The notes: generated by a model from the sequence alone, not told the origin. Shown: positions 36,105 through 46,339, counted from the stretch's first letter. The stretch is DNA of 64,000 nucleotides from Neptunomonas japonica JAMM 1380 (GCF_016592555.1 NZ_AP014546.1:3172501-3236500), one strand, 5' to 3'. Numbers and translations are program-made.

Positions 36105-38138
36105 TTATACCTTAAATGTTGAAACCAAACTTTGCAAAGCCTCTGCTTGTTTCGACATCTCTTCACCAGCTTGGACCGTTTCGCTAGCGCCAACAGACGT
36201 TTGCTGAGCAACACTACTGATTTGATGCACATTTTGACTAATATCTCTTGTAACACTCGCTTGCTCTTCCGATGCCACTGCAATTTGACTCACCATATCT
36301 TGGATTCTCTGCACCGAATTCGCGATAAGATTGAGAGACTCTCCCGAGGTATGAGCCTGCTCAAGAGTGTCTTGTGCTTTTTGCTGGCTTTGCTGCATAA
36401 CACTCACAGCCTCATTCGAACTATTTTGCAATGTCTCGATAATACTATTAATGCTGGCTATAGACTCTTGTGTCTTAGAAGCCAAGGAGCGAACTTCATC
36501 AGCAACCACAGCAAAGCCTCGGCCCTGATCACCGGCACGAGCAGCTTCAATTGCAGCATTTAGTGCTAATAAATTGGTTTGCTCTGCAATACCTGCAATC
36601 ACTTCGGAAATAGACCCTATCGACTGGCTTTTCTCTTGTACGGAGACAATCACTTTTGATGCTTGATTAATCTCTTCAGAAAGCTGCTCTATTGTCACTA
36701 TCGTTTTTTGCACATTGCCCTTTCCCTTGATAGTAATCTCGCCAGATTCTTCAGTTAAAAGTGCACAATTAGCTGCATTTTCAGCAACTTCACTCACTGT
36801 TGCTGTCATTTCTTCGACGGCAGTCGCCACTAGTTCAGTTTGTTCATATTGGGCTTGAACGTTGTTATTGGTTTGTTCTGCTATGGATGCCGTTTCTGTA
36901 GAAGTGCTCGCTAAAGCCTGAGAAAGCATATGAATATCATTTACTAAGCCCTGTAATTTGGTATTCATATTAATCATAGAGAGGTATAACCCTTGCGCTT
37001 TACCACTGTTATCAAAGTCTGTGGTTAGATCTCCATTAGCAATACAGTCCGCTAACAATGCCATATCTTGTGGCTCACCACCTAAGGGCTTAGTGACAGA
37101 CCGGCTAATCGTATAAGCCAATAGACAACCCAGGACCACCGTTAATAGCAAACTAATGAGAAGCACTAGCTCGAGTGTATCAACCGCACTAACTAGTTTT
37201 GCCTTATCAGACTTGAGTAACGACTTTTGAGATTGGCTCATCTCTAAGAGTATTTCCTTAATTCTTTTAGCTTTCGGAGCGGCTTTTGTCCCGAGCCAAG
37301 CATTAGCCTTATTCCAATCTGAACTACTGCGTGAGGCAAACATTTCATCAACGTATGGGCGAAATTCAGCGCGATGTTTTTTATATTCATTCCACTGGTT
37401 CTTTTGATTAAATGCGAACAATGCACTGCTGGCCTTTAATGTTTTAAACTGCAATTCATTCTTATCCCAAAGCGCTAAAAATTTTGCTTGAAACTTTTCA
37501 TCGCCAGATAACAAATAAGCTCGAATATTGGCAAGACCAAGCGCAAAAGATGCTCGGCTATCTGCAAGTGTTTTAAGAAGTTGTTTACGCTCGTAGCTGG
37601 AGGTATTTTCCACCTCTTTTTCTATCAGTGCCGTTAAAGCAGCAACGGTTTTGGAAGCTCTTGGGGCTGCTTTTGTTAGCAGTATGTCAAACGATGGGAT
37701 ATTGGCACTCGTATGAGCAATACCCTCTATTTCTTGTTGCGATATTCGAAATTCATCGATTAACTGCTGCATTTCATTAAGTTTGGTAATATTGTTAGGT
37801 ACTGTCCACTGTTGAGAAAAAGTGTTCAACTCACTCAGTGCAGCATCTAACTTATGCCAACCTAAAGCTCGTTCGTTCCTAAATATACCCGCTTTGACAG
37901 GGTCATCACCCAGAATAAGATAACCTCTCAAACCAGACAGTGTTTGGCTAATAGCCCCTGATAAGCGTTCACCGGCCTCAACCGTGGGATACCTTACATC
38001 GAGTAATAGCTTTTGCTTATCTAACGTTTTTTCTAACTGGCTAAAAACCAATAAAGAACTTAAGAAAGAGATGGCTATTAGCAATCCAAAGCCCAAGAAA
38101 AGCTTTGCTTTTATTGTCATTTTAGAAAATAAGGACAT
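36105..38138 (-). CDS. Methyl-accepting chemotaxis protein with two-bundle helical sensor
   Basis: 677 residues from the ATG at 38138 ([12 protein letters not shown]), with GGAG (38147-38150 complement) upstream. TM1 about 10-30, then an all-helical periplasmic region of ~290 residues, large enough for two stacked four-helix bundles as in HBM-type receptors, TM2 about 320-342, HAMP-like segment, and a C-terminal signalling domain with the hairpin tip [44 protein letters not shown] intact. It sends ligand signals to CheA/CheW at the cell pole. HBM receptors often sense organic acids; ligand here unknown. Confidence 0.92.
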   Translation of the reverse strand: MSLFSKMTIKAKLFLGFGLLIAISFLSSLLVFSQLEKTLDKQKLLLDVRYPTVEAGERLSGAISQTLSGLRGYLILGDDPVKAGIFRNERALGWHKLDAALSELNTFSQQWTVPNNITKLNEMQQLIDEFRISQQEIEGIAHTSANIPSFDILLTKAAPRASKTVAALTALIEKEVENTSSYERKQLLKTLADSRASFALGLANIRAYLLSGDEKFQAKFLALWDKNELQFKTLKASSALFAFNQKNQWNEYKKHRAEFRPYVDEMFASRSSSDWNKANAWLGTKAAPKAKRIKEILLEMSQSQKSLLKSDKAKLVSAVDTLELVLLISLLLTVVLGCLLAYTISRSVTKPLGGEPQDMALLADCIANGDLTTDFDNSGKAQGLYLSMINMNTKLQGLVNDIHMLSQALASTSTETASIAEQTNNNVQAQYEQTELVATAVEEMTATVSEVAENAANCALLTEESGEITIKGKGNVQKTIVTIEQLSEEINQASKVIVSVQEKSQSIGSISEVIAGIAEQTNLLALNAAIEAARAGDQGRGFAVVADEVRSLASKTQESIASINSIIETLQNSSNEAVSVMQQSQQKAQDTLEQAHTSGESLNLIANSVQRIQDMVSQIAVASEEQASVTRDISQNVHQISSVAQQTSVGASETVQAGEEMSKQAEALQSLVSTFKV

Positions 38139-38340
38139 TCGTGAAGCTCCATAAAACTTTAAACTAAAAGTTTCAGCTAGCACTTATAAACTGAACTTAT
38201 ACCTCACTGAGTGTGGTATAGAATTGACCAAAGTCAATTTTAAATTATGGTAAATTTCACGGACAATACACAAGTATGTAAAACGCTCTTAATTTTGCAG
38301 CTTGTGGCCTAGCGCTGCTGTAAACCTTCTCTCTTAACGC

Positions 38341-39225
38341 TTATTCTGAATGTGAATTTTGCAGCTGTTCTAATAACCATTGTCCCGCTTGACCCAAAGC
38401 ACGGTTTTCTGTCCACACTAAGTCAATCCCTTGCAGAATATCAGCTTGTTGGTAAACCAAATCAAGTACGACTAACTCTCCTGACTGCAGTTTTTCATCG
38501 ACTACTGCTTCATGTATAAATGCCCAACCGATATTGGCAACTAACAACTCTAAAATGACGAATGGGCTTTCTGACAACCATACTTGTGGGCTTATCGTGT
38601 AACGTTCATGCGTTTGGTTATCGGGATCTAAACTACGCCCGACAATTTGCCGATACTGTCTAAGATCAGCATGCGTTACCTGTTTCTTTTGTGCTAACGC
38701 AAAGCTGGGAGCCGATACAGGGATTACACGTGAATGTCCGATTCCCCGAAAACTAAAACCTTGCGGGTAATATTCTTGCTCAATCATTAAACCTATATCA
38801 GCTCGATTACTGCGTACTAATTCAGCAACATCACCACTGCCTGGATCAAGCAATTCCAATGTAATGTAGGGAAAGATGTCAGCAAAACGTTCTAACACAG
38901 TTACCACAACGGTTGAGGCCACATTTTGCTCGATAGCGATACACAATGATGTTTCATCACTGCTGCTCAATGAGGCCGCGTGAGCATTAAACTCATGATG
39001 ACTATGCAAAACAGTTCTTGCAGAGCTAAGTAGAACTTGGCCAGCATCTGTAAGCACGGGATTACGACTACTTCGATCAAACAGCTCAACGTTTGCATCA
39101 ACTTCTAGGTTATTAATAGCAGTACTCACTGCAGACTGCACCTTACCAAGCTGACGAGCTGCTCCAGAGAATGAGCCTACTTCAGCGGCAACAACAAAAC
39201 ATGTTAACTGCTCAATACTTGGCAT
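38341..39225 (-). CDS. LysR-family transcriptional regulator, divergent from PACE efflux gene
   Basis: 294 residues from MPSIEQLT at 39225 (AGGAG ten bases upstream). N-terminal winged HTH (about 1-60: FVVAAEVGSFSGAARQLGKVQSAVSTAINNLE), then a LysR effector-binding domain (about 88-290). Faces the PACE efflux gene across ~160 bases. PACE transporters are commonly controlled by a divergent LysR (AceR in Acinetobacter), so that role is inferred. A palindrome in the gap may be its operator. Confidence 0.88.
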   Translation of the reverse strand: MPSIEQLTCFVVAAEVGSFSGAARQLGKVQSAVSTAINNLEVDANVELFDRSSRNPVLTDAGQVLLSSARTVLHSHHEFNAHAASLSSSDETSLCIAIEQNVASTVVVTVLERFADIFPYITLELLDPGSGDVAELVRSNRADIGLMIEQEYYPQGFSFRGIGHSRVIPVSAPSFALAQKKQVTHADLRQYRQIVGRSLDPDNQTHERYTISPQVWLSESPFVILELLVANIGWAFIHEAVVDEKLQSGELVVLDLVYQQADILQGIDLVWTENRALGQAGQWLLEQLQNSHSE

Positions 39226-39285
39226 ATTACTCACACTCCTTTTTTCTCGTACAAAAACACAGACTAAAAACCGCATACCCAAAGC

Positions 39286-39306
39286 TATCTATCTAAATAA
39301 TAGATA
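39286..39306. promoter_or_regulatory. Candidate LysR operator between regulator and PACE gene
   Basis: TATCTA-N9-TAGATA inverted repeat in the divergent gap. The arms and spacing suit a LysR T-N11-A type box; AT-rich background lowers confidence. Confidence 0.4.
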
Positions 39307-39388
39307 TATACCAACTACAAAGCATCAATAATATCTTTAATATAGTGGTCAGCTAAATACAAGCAAATTAAAAACTCAGGAGAACAGT

Positions 39389-39874
39389 ATGTCGTTGCAG
39401 GTGTCAGAAAAAATAACAGCAGATATCGTTACCCGTAGCGGCCTCGACAGGCTACGTTACACCCTGTTGTTTGAAGCTATTTTGGTCGCCAGCTCAACGG
39501 CTGTTATCGCCTTTATTCTTGAACGCGATTTACTGGAAGTCAGTTATCTTGCTCTTGTTCTCAGTGCTATCGCCATGGCTACAAATTTTTTCTATAACTC
39601 TGCATATGACTATATAGATGTATCTTTCGGGCACATTCCAACAGAACGCTCCTTAAAACATAGGGTTTATCATGCTGTGGGGTTTGAGATTATTCTACTC
39701 TTTTTCACCTTGCCATTAATCATCTGGTGGTTAGAGCTAAGCTTAGTTAATGCACTGCTATTAGATATCGGCATGATGGCAACTGTCGTCATTTACACAT
39801 TTTTATTTGGGTTAGGATACGATCGGGCATTCCCGATTAAGCAACCAGAACCACTAATAATAAGCGCGACTTAA
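39389..39874 (+). CDS. PACE-family efflux transporter
   Basis: 161 residues, four TM helices arranged as two tandem two-helix (bacterial transmembrane pair) units: RLRYTLLFEAILVASSTAVIAFILERD and HRVYHAVGFEIILLFFTLPLIIWWLE. The conserved N-terminal Glu in the first helix (FEA) and FNSAYDY-like FYNSAYDYID motif are present, as in the chlorhexidine exporter AceI. Proton-driven export of biocides or short-chain diamines is the known family role. AGGAG ribosome site seven bases before the ATG. Confidence 0.88.
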   Translation: MSLQVSEKITADIVTRSGLDRLRYTLLFEAILVASSTAVIAFILERDLLEVSYLALVLSAIAMATNFFYNSAYDYIDVSFGHIPTERSLKHRVYHAVGFEIILLFFTLPLIIWWLELSLVNALLLDIGMMATVVIYTFLFGLGYDRAFPIKQPEPLIISAT

Positions 39875-40226
39875 AAATAGGCTATTAAAGCAACAACTCC
39901 CCAGACCCCTTATATACCGGGCTCTAGAAGAGATGTGCATATGTAATGCATAGACTTATCCACAGCTTGCGTGCATAACTATTTTTCTATTTTTTCTTGC
40001 TTTTCTTAACTACGTGACAATATGCCACATTCCTAGCCGCTTAAAAGCTCATTAGTATGCCCTTGCAAAAATAATCCATTCGTTTGTGAGGGCCGTACTG
40101 TTTCCTGCTTTTGGTATAAGCCTAGTAGCATTGTGCTGGCAAATCAGTTAAACCTCTCTAACCCGATACAAAGCACGGATAAAGCCCTCATCAAGACCCT
40201 TAAAAATGATTAAGGCTGAGGTGTAA
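39875..40226. other. Intergenic region with a perfect DnaA box and two near matches
   Basis: 352 bases between the PACE gene and a LysR gene (convergent). No gene seen. A perfect DnaA box (TTATCCACA, 39956-39964) lies between TGTGCATAT (39934-39942) and CGTGCATAA (39970-39978), each one base off TGTGNATAA. A T-rich stretch (about 39980-40005) follows. Confidence 0.5.
39956..39964 (+). promoter_or_regulatory. DnaA box (consensus)
   Basis: TTATCCACA, exact R1-type consensus, in a non-coding gap. One-mismatch boxes in the opposite orientation lie 22 bases to the left and 14 bases to the right, centre to centre. Confidence 0.5.
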
Positions 40227-41060
40227 TTACTTCGTTAACAGTTTGGCAAGAGTCAGGGTTCCTGACTCTAGCGGGCTTCCTTTGCGATAGACGATTGATA
40301 ACTGAACATATTCCGGGCCGTGGCTAACCGGCGTCATAACAAGGGACTTCTCATACCGACTGCCCACCACCATATTCTTACCCATAATGGTGTAGCCTAA
40401 ACCAGCAGAAACACAGCCTAAAATACCATCAGCACTACTCATTATCATTAATTCATCTGTGTTTCGGCCTGCTTCCTGCTGCCAGACAAGCGCGTGTTTT
40501 CTATAACCGCAACCTTCCTCTCGTACAAACAGTACGGGATCATGATCACTCTCCAGAGGCGTCACCATCACCAATTCTTCTTGAACAATGGGGATAACCA
40601 CAAGGTTTTCATGCTTAGGGGCATTACCTAGAGCAGCGCAGTCAACTTTATTGTTCAAAACCGCAAACACGAGCCTGTCACTGGTATCCGTATAAATTTT
40701 GGTTCGGATCTCTGCATGGTTCTGCTTGAGTTGCTTAAGAGCTAAAGGCATATGAACGGCGGCAAATGTTTCTGGCATGCCCACTCTTAATTCATAACTG
40801 CCCTTATTACGCGAAATCGCAGAGGTAGCCTGGTATTCTAATTGTAAGATCTGATTAGCATATTCACAAAGCTGTTGGCCGCTTGGCGTTAGCTGTAACT
40901 TCCTACCAACCAAATGAAACAGCTTTGTATCTAATTCCCTTTCTAGTTTTTGAATTCGGTTAGTAATGTTGGATTGGACCGTATGCAGTTTATCAGCAGC
41001 CCCTTTAATCCCCCCTTCATCCACAACCGCCTGAAAGGTCTTGAGCGTTAGAATTTCCAT
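40227..41060 (-). CDS. LysR-family regulator, divergent from MFS transporter
   Basis: 277 residues. N-terminal HTH (LKTFQAVVDEGGIKGAADKLHTVQSNITNRIQKLERELDTKLF, about 6-48) and a substrate-binding domain with ELRVGMPETFAAVHMPLAL. Start ATG at 41060. The gap to the divergent MFS gene is 104 bases and holds a palindrome. I infer that it controls the MFS gene. Confidence 0.88.
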   Translation of the reverse strand: MEILTLKTFQAVVDEGGIKGAADKLHTVQSNITNRIQKLERELDTKLFHLVGRKLQLTPSGQQLCEYANQILQLEYQATSAISRNKGSYELRVGMPETFAAVHMPLALKQLKQNHAEIRTKIYTDTSDRLVFAVLNNKVDCAALGNAPKHENLVVIPIVQEELVMVTPLESDHDPVLFVREEGCGYRKHALVWQQEAGRNTDELMIMSSADGILGCVSAGLGYTIMGKNMVVGSRYEKSLVMTPVSHGPEYVQLSIVYRKGSPLESGTLTLAKLLTK

Positions 41061-41063
41061 AAG

Positions 41064-41080
41064 ATTCTCTTTATAAGAAT
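41064..41080. promoter_or_regulatory. Candidate LysR operator between regulator and MFS gene
   Basis: ATTCT-N7-AGAAT inverted repeat, with T-N11-A spacing (T41066, A41078), just upstream of the LysR start, where an autoregulatory site is expected. Confidence 0.4.
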
Positions 41081-41164
41081 ATTAAGTTCTAAATAATTCA
41101 ATTTTTAAGATTATCAGAAGAGAGTAATGTTTGTGAATGATCTTTCAATAATAAGGTAAATAGC

Positions 41165-42376
41165 ATGTTAACGGAGCTAACAAAAAGCCGTGTTTATTTT
41201 GCAGGCATTTGTAGTTTAATTGTGACCGTTGGTGTGGCGCGCTTCTCTTATAGCCTATTGCTGCCAATAATGCAGGATAGCACTGGCCTGACTGAATCTG
41301 GCGGTGGCTGGTTAGCTACCACTAATTTTATGGGCTACATGCTTGGAGTCCTGATTGCTGCCAGCTTGCACAACCTAAACCACAAGTACAGCTTACACCG
41401 GATTTATCTGATATTGAGTGTTGTCACCTCAGCAGCCATGGTGCTAACGACAGATGTAGCCACCTGGGCTGTGTTACGGTTTATTGCCGGGGTCTGTGCT
41501 TCAGGAGGCCTCATTATTGCTTCGGGCCTGATATTAAAATGGTTGGTTAAAAATAATCATCGTGCAGAATTAGGTATTCACTTCACTGGTGCTGGGCTGA
41601 GCATCATTGTGACATCTCTACTGGTAGAAGCGATGCTAGCGATGTCTGCCGACTGGCAACAACAGTGGCTCGCTTTAGCTGTTATGGCTGTAATAATCGC
41701 CATTCCAGCATGGTTATGGATGCCACACCCTTCTACAGAAGGCCAAGCGGGCGTTACAGCTAAAGATAACCCTCCCGGTAAAGCCTTTACATCAATGATG
41801 ATGTTGGCCTACTTTTGTGCAGGTTATGGTTATGTGGTTAGCTCCACCTTTATTGTGGATATTGTTGAAGGTATTGAAGGCTTACAAGGACAAGGGGGTT
41901 TTGCTTTTATATTGGTTGGATTAGCAGCCACTCCAGCAGCCTTGGTGTGGGACAGAATTGCCAGAAACGTCGGCTACCTCAAAGCCTTATTAGCTGCCTA
42001 CATCTTGCAGGCGATAGGGATTGTTCTTCCTGCCATTAATGACTCATTATTTATGGTTATATTAAGCGCACTGCTGTTTGGTGGAACGTTTATCGCTTGT
42101 GTTAGCTTAGTACTAACCATGGCAGGTAAATTTTATCCAAGTAACCCTGCTAAGTTTATGGGTACTATGACCTTAGCGTATGGTTGCGCACAAATCATTG
42201 CTCCCGTATGCACGGGATACCTTGCTGAAGCTTTTGGAAACTATGATCTTGGGCTCTACCTCTCTGCCGCTGTAATGATGACTGGCACTCTATTTTTGTT
42301 TGGTCTGTTACGTATTGAAAAAAACGCCGAGAAACAGAAAAATCTCAGAACATCGTCCAATATCAGCGTTCACTAA
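41165..42376 (+). CDS. MFS transporter, YbfB/YjiJ family
   Basis: 403 residues, 12 predicted TM helices. N-terminal VTVGVARFSYSLLLPIMQDSTGLTESGGGWLATTNFMGYMLG is typical of the YbfB/YjiJ group of major-facilitator transporters; the second half begins near residue 212. Substrate unknown; some members export arabinose-like sugars or drugs. Divergent from its likely LysR regulator; the MoxR ATPase gene starts 101 bases downstream. Confidence 0.87.
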   Translation: MLTELTKSRVYFAGICSLIVTVGVARFSYSLLLPIMQDSTGLTESGGGWLATTNFMGYMLGVLIAASLHNLNHKYSLHRIYLILSVVTSAAMVLTTDVATWAVLRFIAGVCASGGLIIASGLILKWLVKNNHRAELGIHFTGAGLSIIVTSLLVEAMLAMSADWQQQWLALAVMAVIIAIPAWLWMPHPSTEGQAGVTAKDNPPGKAFTSMMMLAYFCAGYGYVVSSTFIVDIVEGIEGLQGQGGFAFILVGLAATPAALVWDRIARNVGYLKALLAAYILQAIGIVLPAINDSLFMVILSALLFGGTFIACVSLVLTMAGKFYPSNPAKFMGTMTLAYGCAQIIAPVCTGYLAEAFGNYDLGLYLSAAVMMTGTLFLFGLLRIEKNAEKQKNLRTSSNISVH

Positions 42377-42477
42377 TGTATATTATCAATTCCATAAAGG
42401 GCCAATAGTCTACAAGCCCTTTCATCCGGCTTTAGTCGGTCATACAATCGTGTAAATGGACAAATAAGAGGCCGCCG

Positions 42478-43422
42478 GTGATCATCCGTAACAAGGACAA
42501 AATCAACTCACCCGAGACAATCAAACAACACTTTGAAACCTTGGGCTATATCTGCAGTGACGCTATTGCCACTTCGGTTTATCTGGCGTGTCATCTACAA
42601 AAACCTATTTTAGTTGAAGGTCCTCCGGGTGTAGGTAAAACCGAGCTCGCCAAGAAAGCATCTGAATTATTATCCGCGCCACTTATTCGCATGCAATGCT
42701 ATGAAGGGCTGGATGAAGCGAAGGCGCTTTACGAATGGAAATACGGAAAGCAGCTACTCTATACTCAGCTGTTAAAAGACCAGTTGGGTGATGTGATGCG
42801 CGGCGCCAAAGGCCTTGATGAGTCGGTTTCTCGGCTGCATCAATTTGGCGATATTTTCTATTCCGATGAATTTCTCGAGCCTCGCCCGCTTCTGCAAGCC
42901 TTAAGATCAGAAGATGGCGCAGTTCTTCTAATTGATGAAATTGATAAAGCAGATCAAGAGTTTGAAGCATTTCTCTTAGAGCTTCTCTCTGATTTTCAAA
43001 TATCAATCCCTGAACTGGGAACGGTTAAAGCAAAGTCTAAACCCATCGTATTTTTAACCAGTAACAATACTCGGGAACTGGGCGATGCGCTAAAACGACG
43101 CTGCTTGCACCTGTATATCCCCTTCCCTTCAAAAGTGATTGAACAGAAGATCATTACAGCCCAAGTCCCTGAACTCAACGACGAGCTTAAACAACAACTC
43201 GTTGCTTTTATCGGCGAGTTACGGGAGATGGCACTCAAAAAAGTGCCTGCGGTGAGTGAGACCATTGATTGGGCACGTGCTCTTTTACTCCTCAATGTTG
43301 AAAACTTGGATCATGAGTGGATAAAAACCACACTCAATCTACTGCTTAAATTCCAAGACGACATAGAAGCCGTCGAGCCTGAAATTGATAACCTTTTAAA
43401 AGCAGCCACTAAGGAAGGTTAA
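42478..43422 (+). CDS. MoxR-type AAA+ ATPase
   Basis: 314 residues, GTG start. Walker A GPPGVGKTE (about residue 47), Walker B VLLIDEID (about 149), sensor 1 FLTSNNTRELGDALKRRC (about 195) and a C-terminal lid. MoxR ATPases act as chaperones that remodel or load cofactors into partner proteins, usually with a VWA-domain protein. The next gene, 25 bases downstream, encodes such a VWA protein. Closest layout is the CoxD/CoxE pair of molybdenum hydroxylase (CO dehydrogenase-like) maturation, but no hydroxylase gene is in the window. Confidence 0.9.
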   Translation: MIIRNKDKINSPETIKQHFETLGYICSDAIATSVYLACHLQKPILVEGPPGVGKTELAKKASELLSAPLIRMQCYEGLDEAKALYEWKYGKQLLYTQLLKDQLGDVMRGAKGLDESVSRLHQFGDIFYSDEFLEPRPLLQALRSEDGAVLLIDEIDKADQEFEAFLLELLSDFQISIPELGTVKAKSKPIVFLTSNNTRELGDALKRRCLHLYIPFPSKVIEQKIITAQVPELNDELKQQLVAFIGELREMALKKVPAVSETIDWARALLLLNVENLDHEWIKTTLNLLLKFQDDIEAVEPEIDNLLKAATKEG

Positions 43423-43447
43423 TCGGCCTAAAAAGCTGAGAATAATC

Positions 43448-44842
43448 ATGCAAAAAGTACTGGGCGATTTTATTCACGCATTGAGACATGCCGGATTACC
43501 GATTTCATCAGCGGAAACGTTAGATGCACTAAAAGCTGCTCAATTAGTAGGGATAGACAATGCCCCCTTACTTAAGCACTCACTTGGAATGACGTTAACC
43601 AAACGCTTAGAACATCGCCTCACCTATGAGCAAACCTTTGATCAGTACTTTACTAGCCATAACCAATTTAAAGAGGGTTATCAAGAAGCACCTCTTCAAA
43701 ACGCCACTGAAGGTTTAGAAAAGCACGCTCAAACAGAGGTAGATAGCCTTAAGCAAGCACCGTTGAACAAACCCGAAACCAACCTAAACTCACCTTTAGC
43801 ACAGCAGTTAATGAACAATGACATGTCCGCCATACAAGTCATGATGACCAGTGCAGCAACGGCTTCTGGCGCCCAGGATATTTCATTTATTACCCAAGTC
43901 CCCATGGTTACCTATCGGGTGATGCAGGCCTTGGGCGATACTGAGCTCCAGCAAGAGCTAGTTGCATTAGCCAACAGTGATGAGAGCAGTGCTACTGTAC
44001 AACTGCTACGCCAGCGAAGGTCACAACTGCAGCAACAAGTACGAGATTACGTTGAGCAACAGTATCTGATATTTAATCAAAATGAGCCCAACAAACTACG
44101 AGAAAGCAACCTTCAAAAAGTTAACTTAACTAGCATCGACCACCGAAACTACAAACTTATGGGTGAGCTAGTTCGTAAAGCAGCTAAACGACTTGCTAGC
44201 ATGCACAGCCGCAGACGACGCATTACCAAGCGCGGCCTATTGGATGTTAGGCGAACGATTGCTGCTAACGCCGCTTATGATGGATTCTTGTTTCACACAA
44301 AGTGGAAATCAACGCGGGTAGATCGCCCCAAAGTGATGGTGGTGTGTGATGTCAGTGGCTCAGTGAGTGAGGTTGCTAGATTTTTGCTGCTGTTTTTATA
44401 TTGCTTACAGGATGTATTACCCAAGGTTCGCTCTTTTGTATTTTCATCTGATATGGCTGAAGTCACCCAACTTTTCGAGCAGCGAGACATGGACCAAGCC
44501 TTGGCAGAAGTCATGCAAAAATGGGCCAACTTACCCAGTGATTATGGCAAAGCGCTAACAGACTTCGAACAAATAGCGCTTGCTGATATCGATAACCGCA
44601 CAACCGTCATCATGCTCGGGGATGCCAGAAACAATAATGAAGATGGCAATATCTCTGTTTGGGAAGAGGTGTATCGTCGCAGCCAGCGAGTCATATGGCT
44701 AAACCCCGAAGGCGAATTCAGTTGGGATAGCGCAGACTCTATTATGAGTAAGTACGCTCCCTTTTGCTCACATGTTGAAACCTGTAACTCACTACAAGAC
44801 CTTAATAGAATATTAGGGTCTGTATTAAAACGAGCAAACTAA
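43448..44842 (+). CDS. VWA-domain protein, CoxE-like
   Basis: 464 residues. Helical, Gln-rich N-terminal half (about 1-230), basic RRRRITKRG region (about 256-265), then a CoxE-type von Willebrand A domain with MIDAS motif DVSGSVS (about 301-307), the Thr/Asp ligands in SDYGKALTDFEQI, and MLGDARNN. Partner of the MoxR ATPase 25 bases upstream. Together they probably form a cytoplasmic remodelling machine; client unknown. Confidence 0.88.
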   Translation: MQKVLGDFIHALRHAGLPISSAETLDALKAAQLVGIDNAPLLKHSLGMTLTKRLEHRLTYEQTFDQYFTSHNQFKEGYQEAPLQNATEGLEKHAQTEVDSLKQAPLNKPETNLNSPLAQQLMNNDMSAIQVMMTSAATASGAQDISFITQVPMVTYRVMQALGDTELQQELVALANSDESSATVQLLRQRRSQLQQQVRDYVEQQYLIFNQNEPNKLRESNLQKVNLTSIDHRNYKLMGELVRKAAKRLASMHSRRRRITKRGLLDVRRTIAANAAYDGFLFHTKWKSTRVDRPKVMVVCDVSGSVSEVARFLLLFLYCLQDVLPKVRSFVFSSDMAEVTQLFEQRDMDQALAEVMQKWANLPSDYGKALTDFEQIALADIDNRTTVIMLGDARNNNEDGNISVWEEVYRRSQRVIWLNPEGEFSWDSADSIMSKYAPFCSHVETCNSLQDLNRILGSVLKRAN

Positions 44843-44880
44843 CACCCCTATCCCAAATAGACTTATATCAACCAAGATCA

Positions 44881-45276
44881 CTATGATGTCGAGATAAAAC
44901 CTTCAGCGGCTACCCAAGCCGAAAAACCACCATGCATGTGTACGACATTGTGTAAACCCATTTCAATCGCCGCTTTACCGGCAAGCGCAGACCTCAAACC
45001 ACCGCCACAAAATAAGACAAATTTAAGATCTTGTTGAAAAATATTTTTTGCATACGGGCTTTGCGGATCAATCCAAAACTCCAACATGCCTCTAGGGCAG
45101 TGATAGGCACCTGGGATTCTTCCTTCTCGATTCAGCTCCCTAATATCTCTCAAATCAACAAACTGCACACCCTCTTCTTGATAAAGTGACAGAGCTTTAG
45201 AAATAGAAACTTCTTCAACGACCTTATTAGCTTCTTCAACTAACTGATAAATACCTTTCTTAATGATGAGTGGCAT
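44881..45276 (-). CDS. Rhodanese-domain protein
   Basis: 131 residues, one rhodanese domain. VQFVDLRDIRELNREGRIPGAYHCPRGMLEF (about 34-64) and the active-site loop FCGGGLRSALAGKAAIEMG (catalytic Cys about 90). Likely a sulfur carrier or transferase, cytoplasmic. It is convergent with the VWA gene and divergent from the AraC gene. Confidence 0.9.
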   Translation of the reverse strand: MPLIIKKGIYQLVEEANKVVEEVSISKALSLYQEEGVQFVDLRDIRELNREGRIPGAYHCPRGMLEFWIDPQSPYAKNIFQQDLKFVLFCGGGLRSALAGKAAIEMGLHNVVHMHGGFSAWVAAEGFISTS

Positions 45277-45405
45277 TTAGCCTCCTTTATAAAGATGACT
45301 CAAAAAAATTGATGATCTTGAGGTTATCTGACAATACGCCATATTTCTCTATACACTATGACAATATATATAGACAAAGCGTCAAAGCAGGAAATAAACA
45401 AGCCA

Positions 45406-46212
45406 ATGGAAAAAAACAAACTGGCTCTACTGGAAATGGAGTCTTTACCGCGTGAAGTTTTTGTTCGCCAGCAATATATGCCGGCTCAACACTTCTTCCC
45501 AGCTCATACCCATAACTGGCACCAACTACTGTATGCCACCTCTGGAGTATTAACTGTTGATGTTGTTAACGAGCGTCTATTTATATCACCCGAAAAAGCC
45601 GTATGGCTTCCAAAAGGGTGTGAACACAGCGTATCAACTGCATTCGGCGCAGAGCTAAAGAGCCTTTATATCAACGCTAACTACCAGCAACTAGACACAA
45701 CAAAAAGCTCCGTTTTAGAAATAACAACATTAGTTAAATCATTAGTAATTGAAGCCTCTCACTTTGAAACCAATTACTCTAAAACAGGTTACGAGCAACA
45801 GGTAATTGCTTTAATTTTGAGTTCACTGCCACGCTTAAAACAAGACAAAACACACCTTCCTTGGCCAACATCCTCTGCGTTATATCATTTATGTACTCAG
45901 CTTTATAATCACCCAGAAGCAAGGCATTCAACGGCCGTATTGGCTAAAGAGATCAATGTTTCAAAGCGAACATTGGAAAGACGTTTCCTCAAAGAAACCG
46001 GCATGTCACTACAAGCATGGAGCCTGCGCTTACGTTTTTTAAAAGCGATCGAGCTACTCAATACAAACCAAAATATAACCCGTATAGCACTAGAGTTAGG
46101 TTATAGCTCGCCCTCCCCTTTTATCTATATGTTCCGTGCCCAAAGTGGCTTCAGCCCTAGGCAGTATCTGGCAGCATGCAAAAAACAAAACCCATTCACA
46201 AAGAGCAACTAA
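45406..46212 (+). CDS. AraC-family transcriptional regulator with cupin sensor domain
   Basis: 268 residues from the ATG at 45406; an ATG at 45358 would add 16 residues that lack family similarity. N-terminal cupin (about 20-110: HFFPAHTHNWHQLLYATSGVLTVDV) and C-terminal double HTH (about 170-262: VLAKEINVSKRTLERRFLKETGMSLQAW and ALELGYSSPSPFIYMFRAQSGFSPRQYL). Ligand and targets unknown. Divergent from the rhodanese gene. Confidence 0.88.
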   Translation: MEKNKLALLEMESLPREVFVRQQYMPAQHFFPAHTHNWHQLLYATSGVLTVDVVNERLFISPEKAVWLPKGCEHSVSTAFGAELKSLYINANYQQLDTTKSSVLEITTLVKSLVIEASHFETNYSKTGYEQQVIALILSSLPRLKQDKTHLPWPTSSALYHLCTQLYNHPEARHSTAVLAKEINVSKRTLERRFLKETGMSLQAWSLRLRFLKAIELLNTNQNITRIALELGYSSPSPFIYMFRAQSGFSPRQYLAACKKQNPFTKSN

Positions 46213-46339
46213 ACAAGACTAATAAAAAACACCATAGCAATTTGCTGTAGACAATGCCCCGTTATCTCGTTGTTGCTTTAACTAGCAGGATCAAGCTAGA
46301 TCCTGCGTATATATAACTAAGCTTTACTTTGTTTGCCTT

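Noticed and set aside
36132..36563. 143-codon plus-strand frame inside the chemoreceptor gene
   Set aside because: Antisense to the conserved signalling domain; the conserved MCP tip is on the minus strand, so this frame is a shadow.
42478..44842. MoxR/VWA pair as direct CobS/CobT-type partners of the CobN-like protein
   Set aside because: CobN-like protein has a signal peptide and C-terminal anchor, so its body is outside the cytoplasm where AAA+ and VWA proteins work; the genes lie 10 kb apart on opposite strands.
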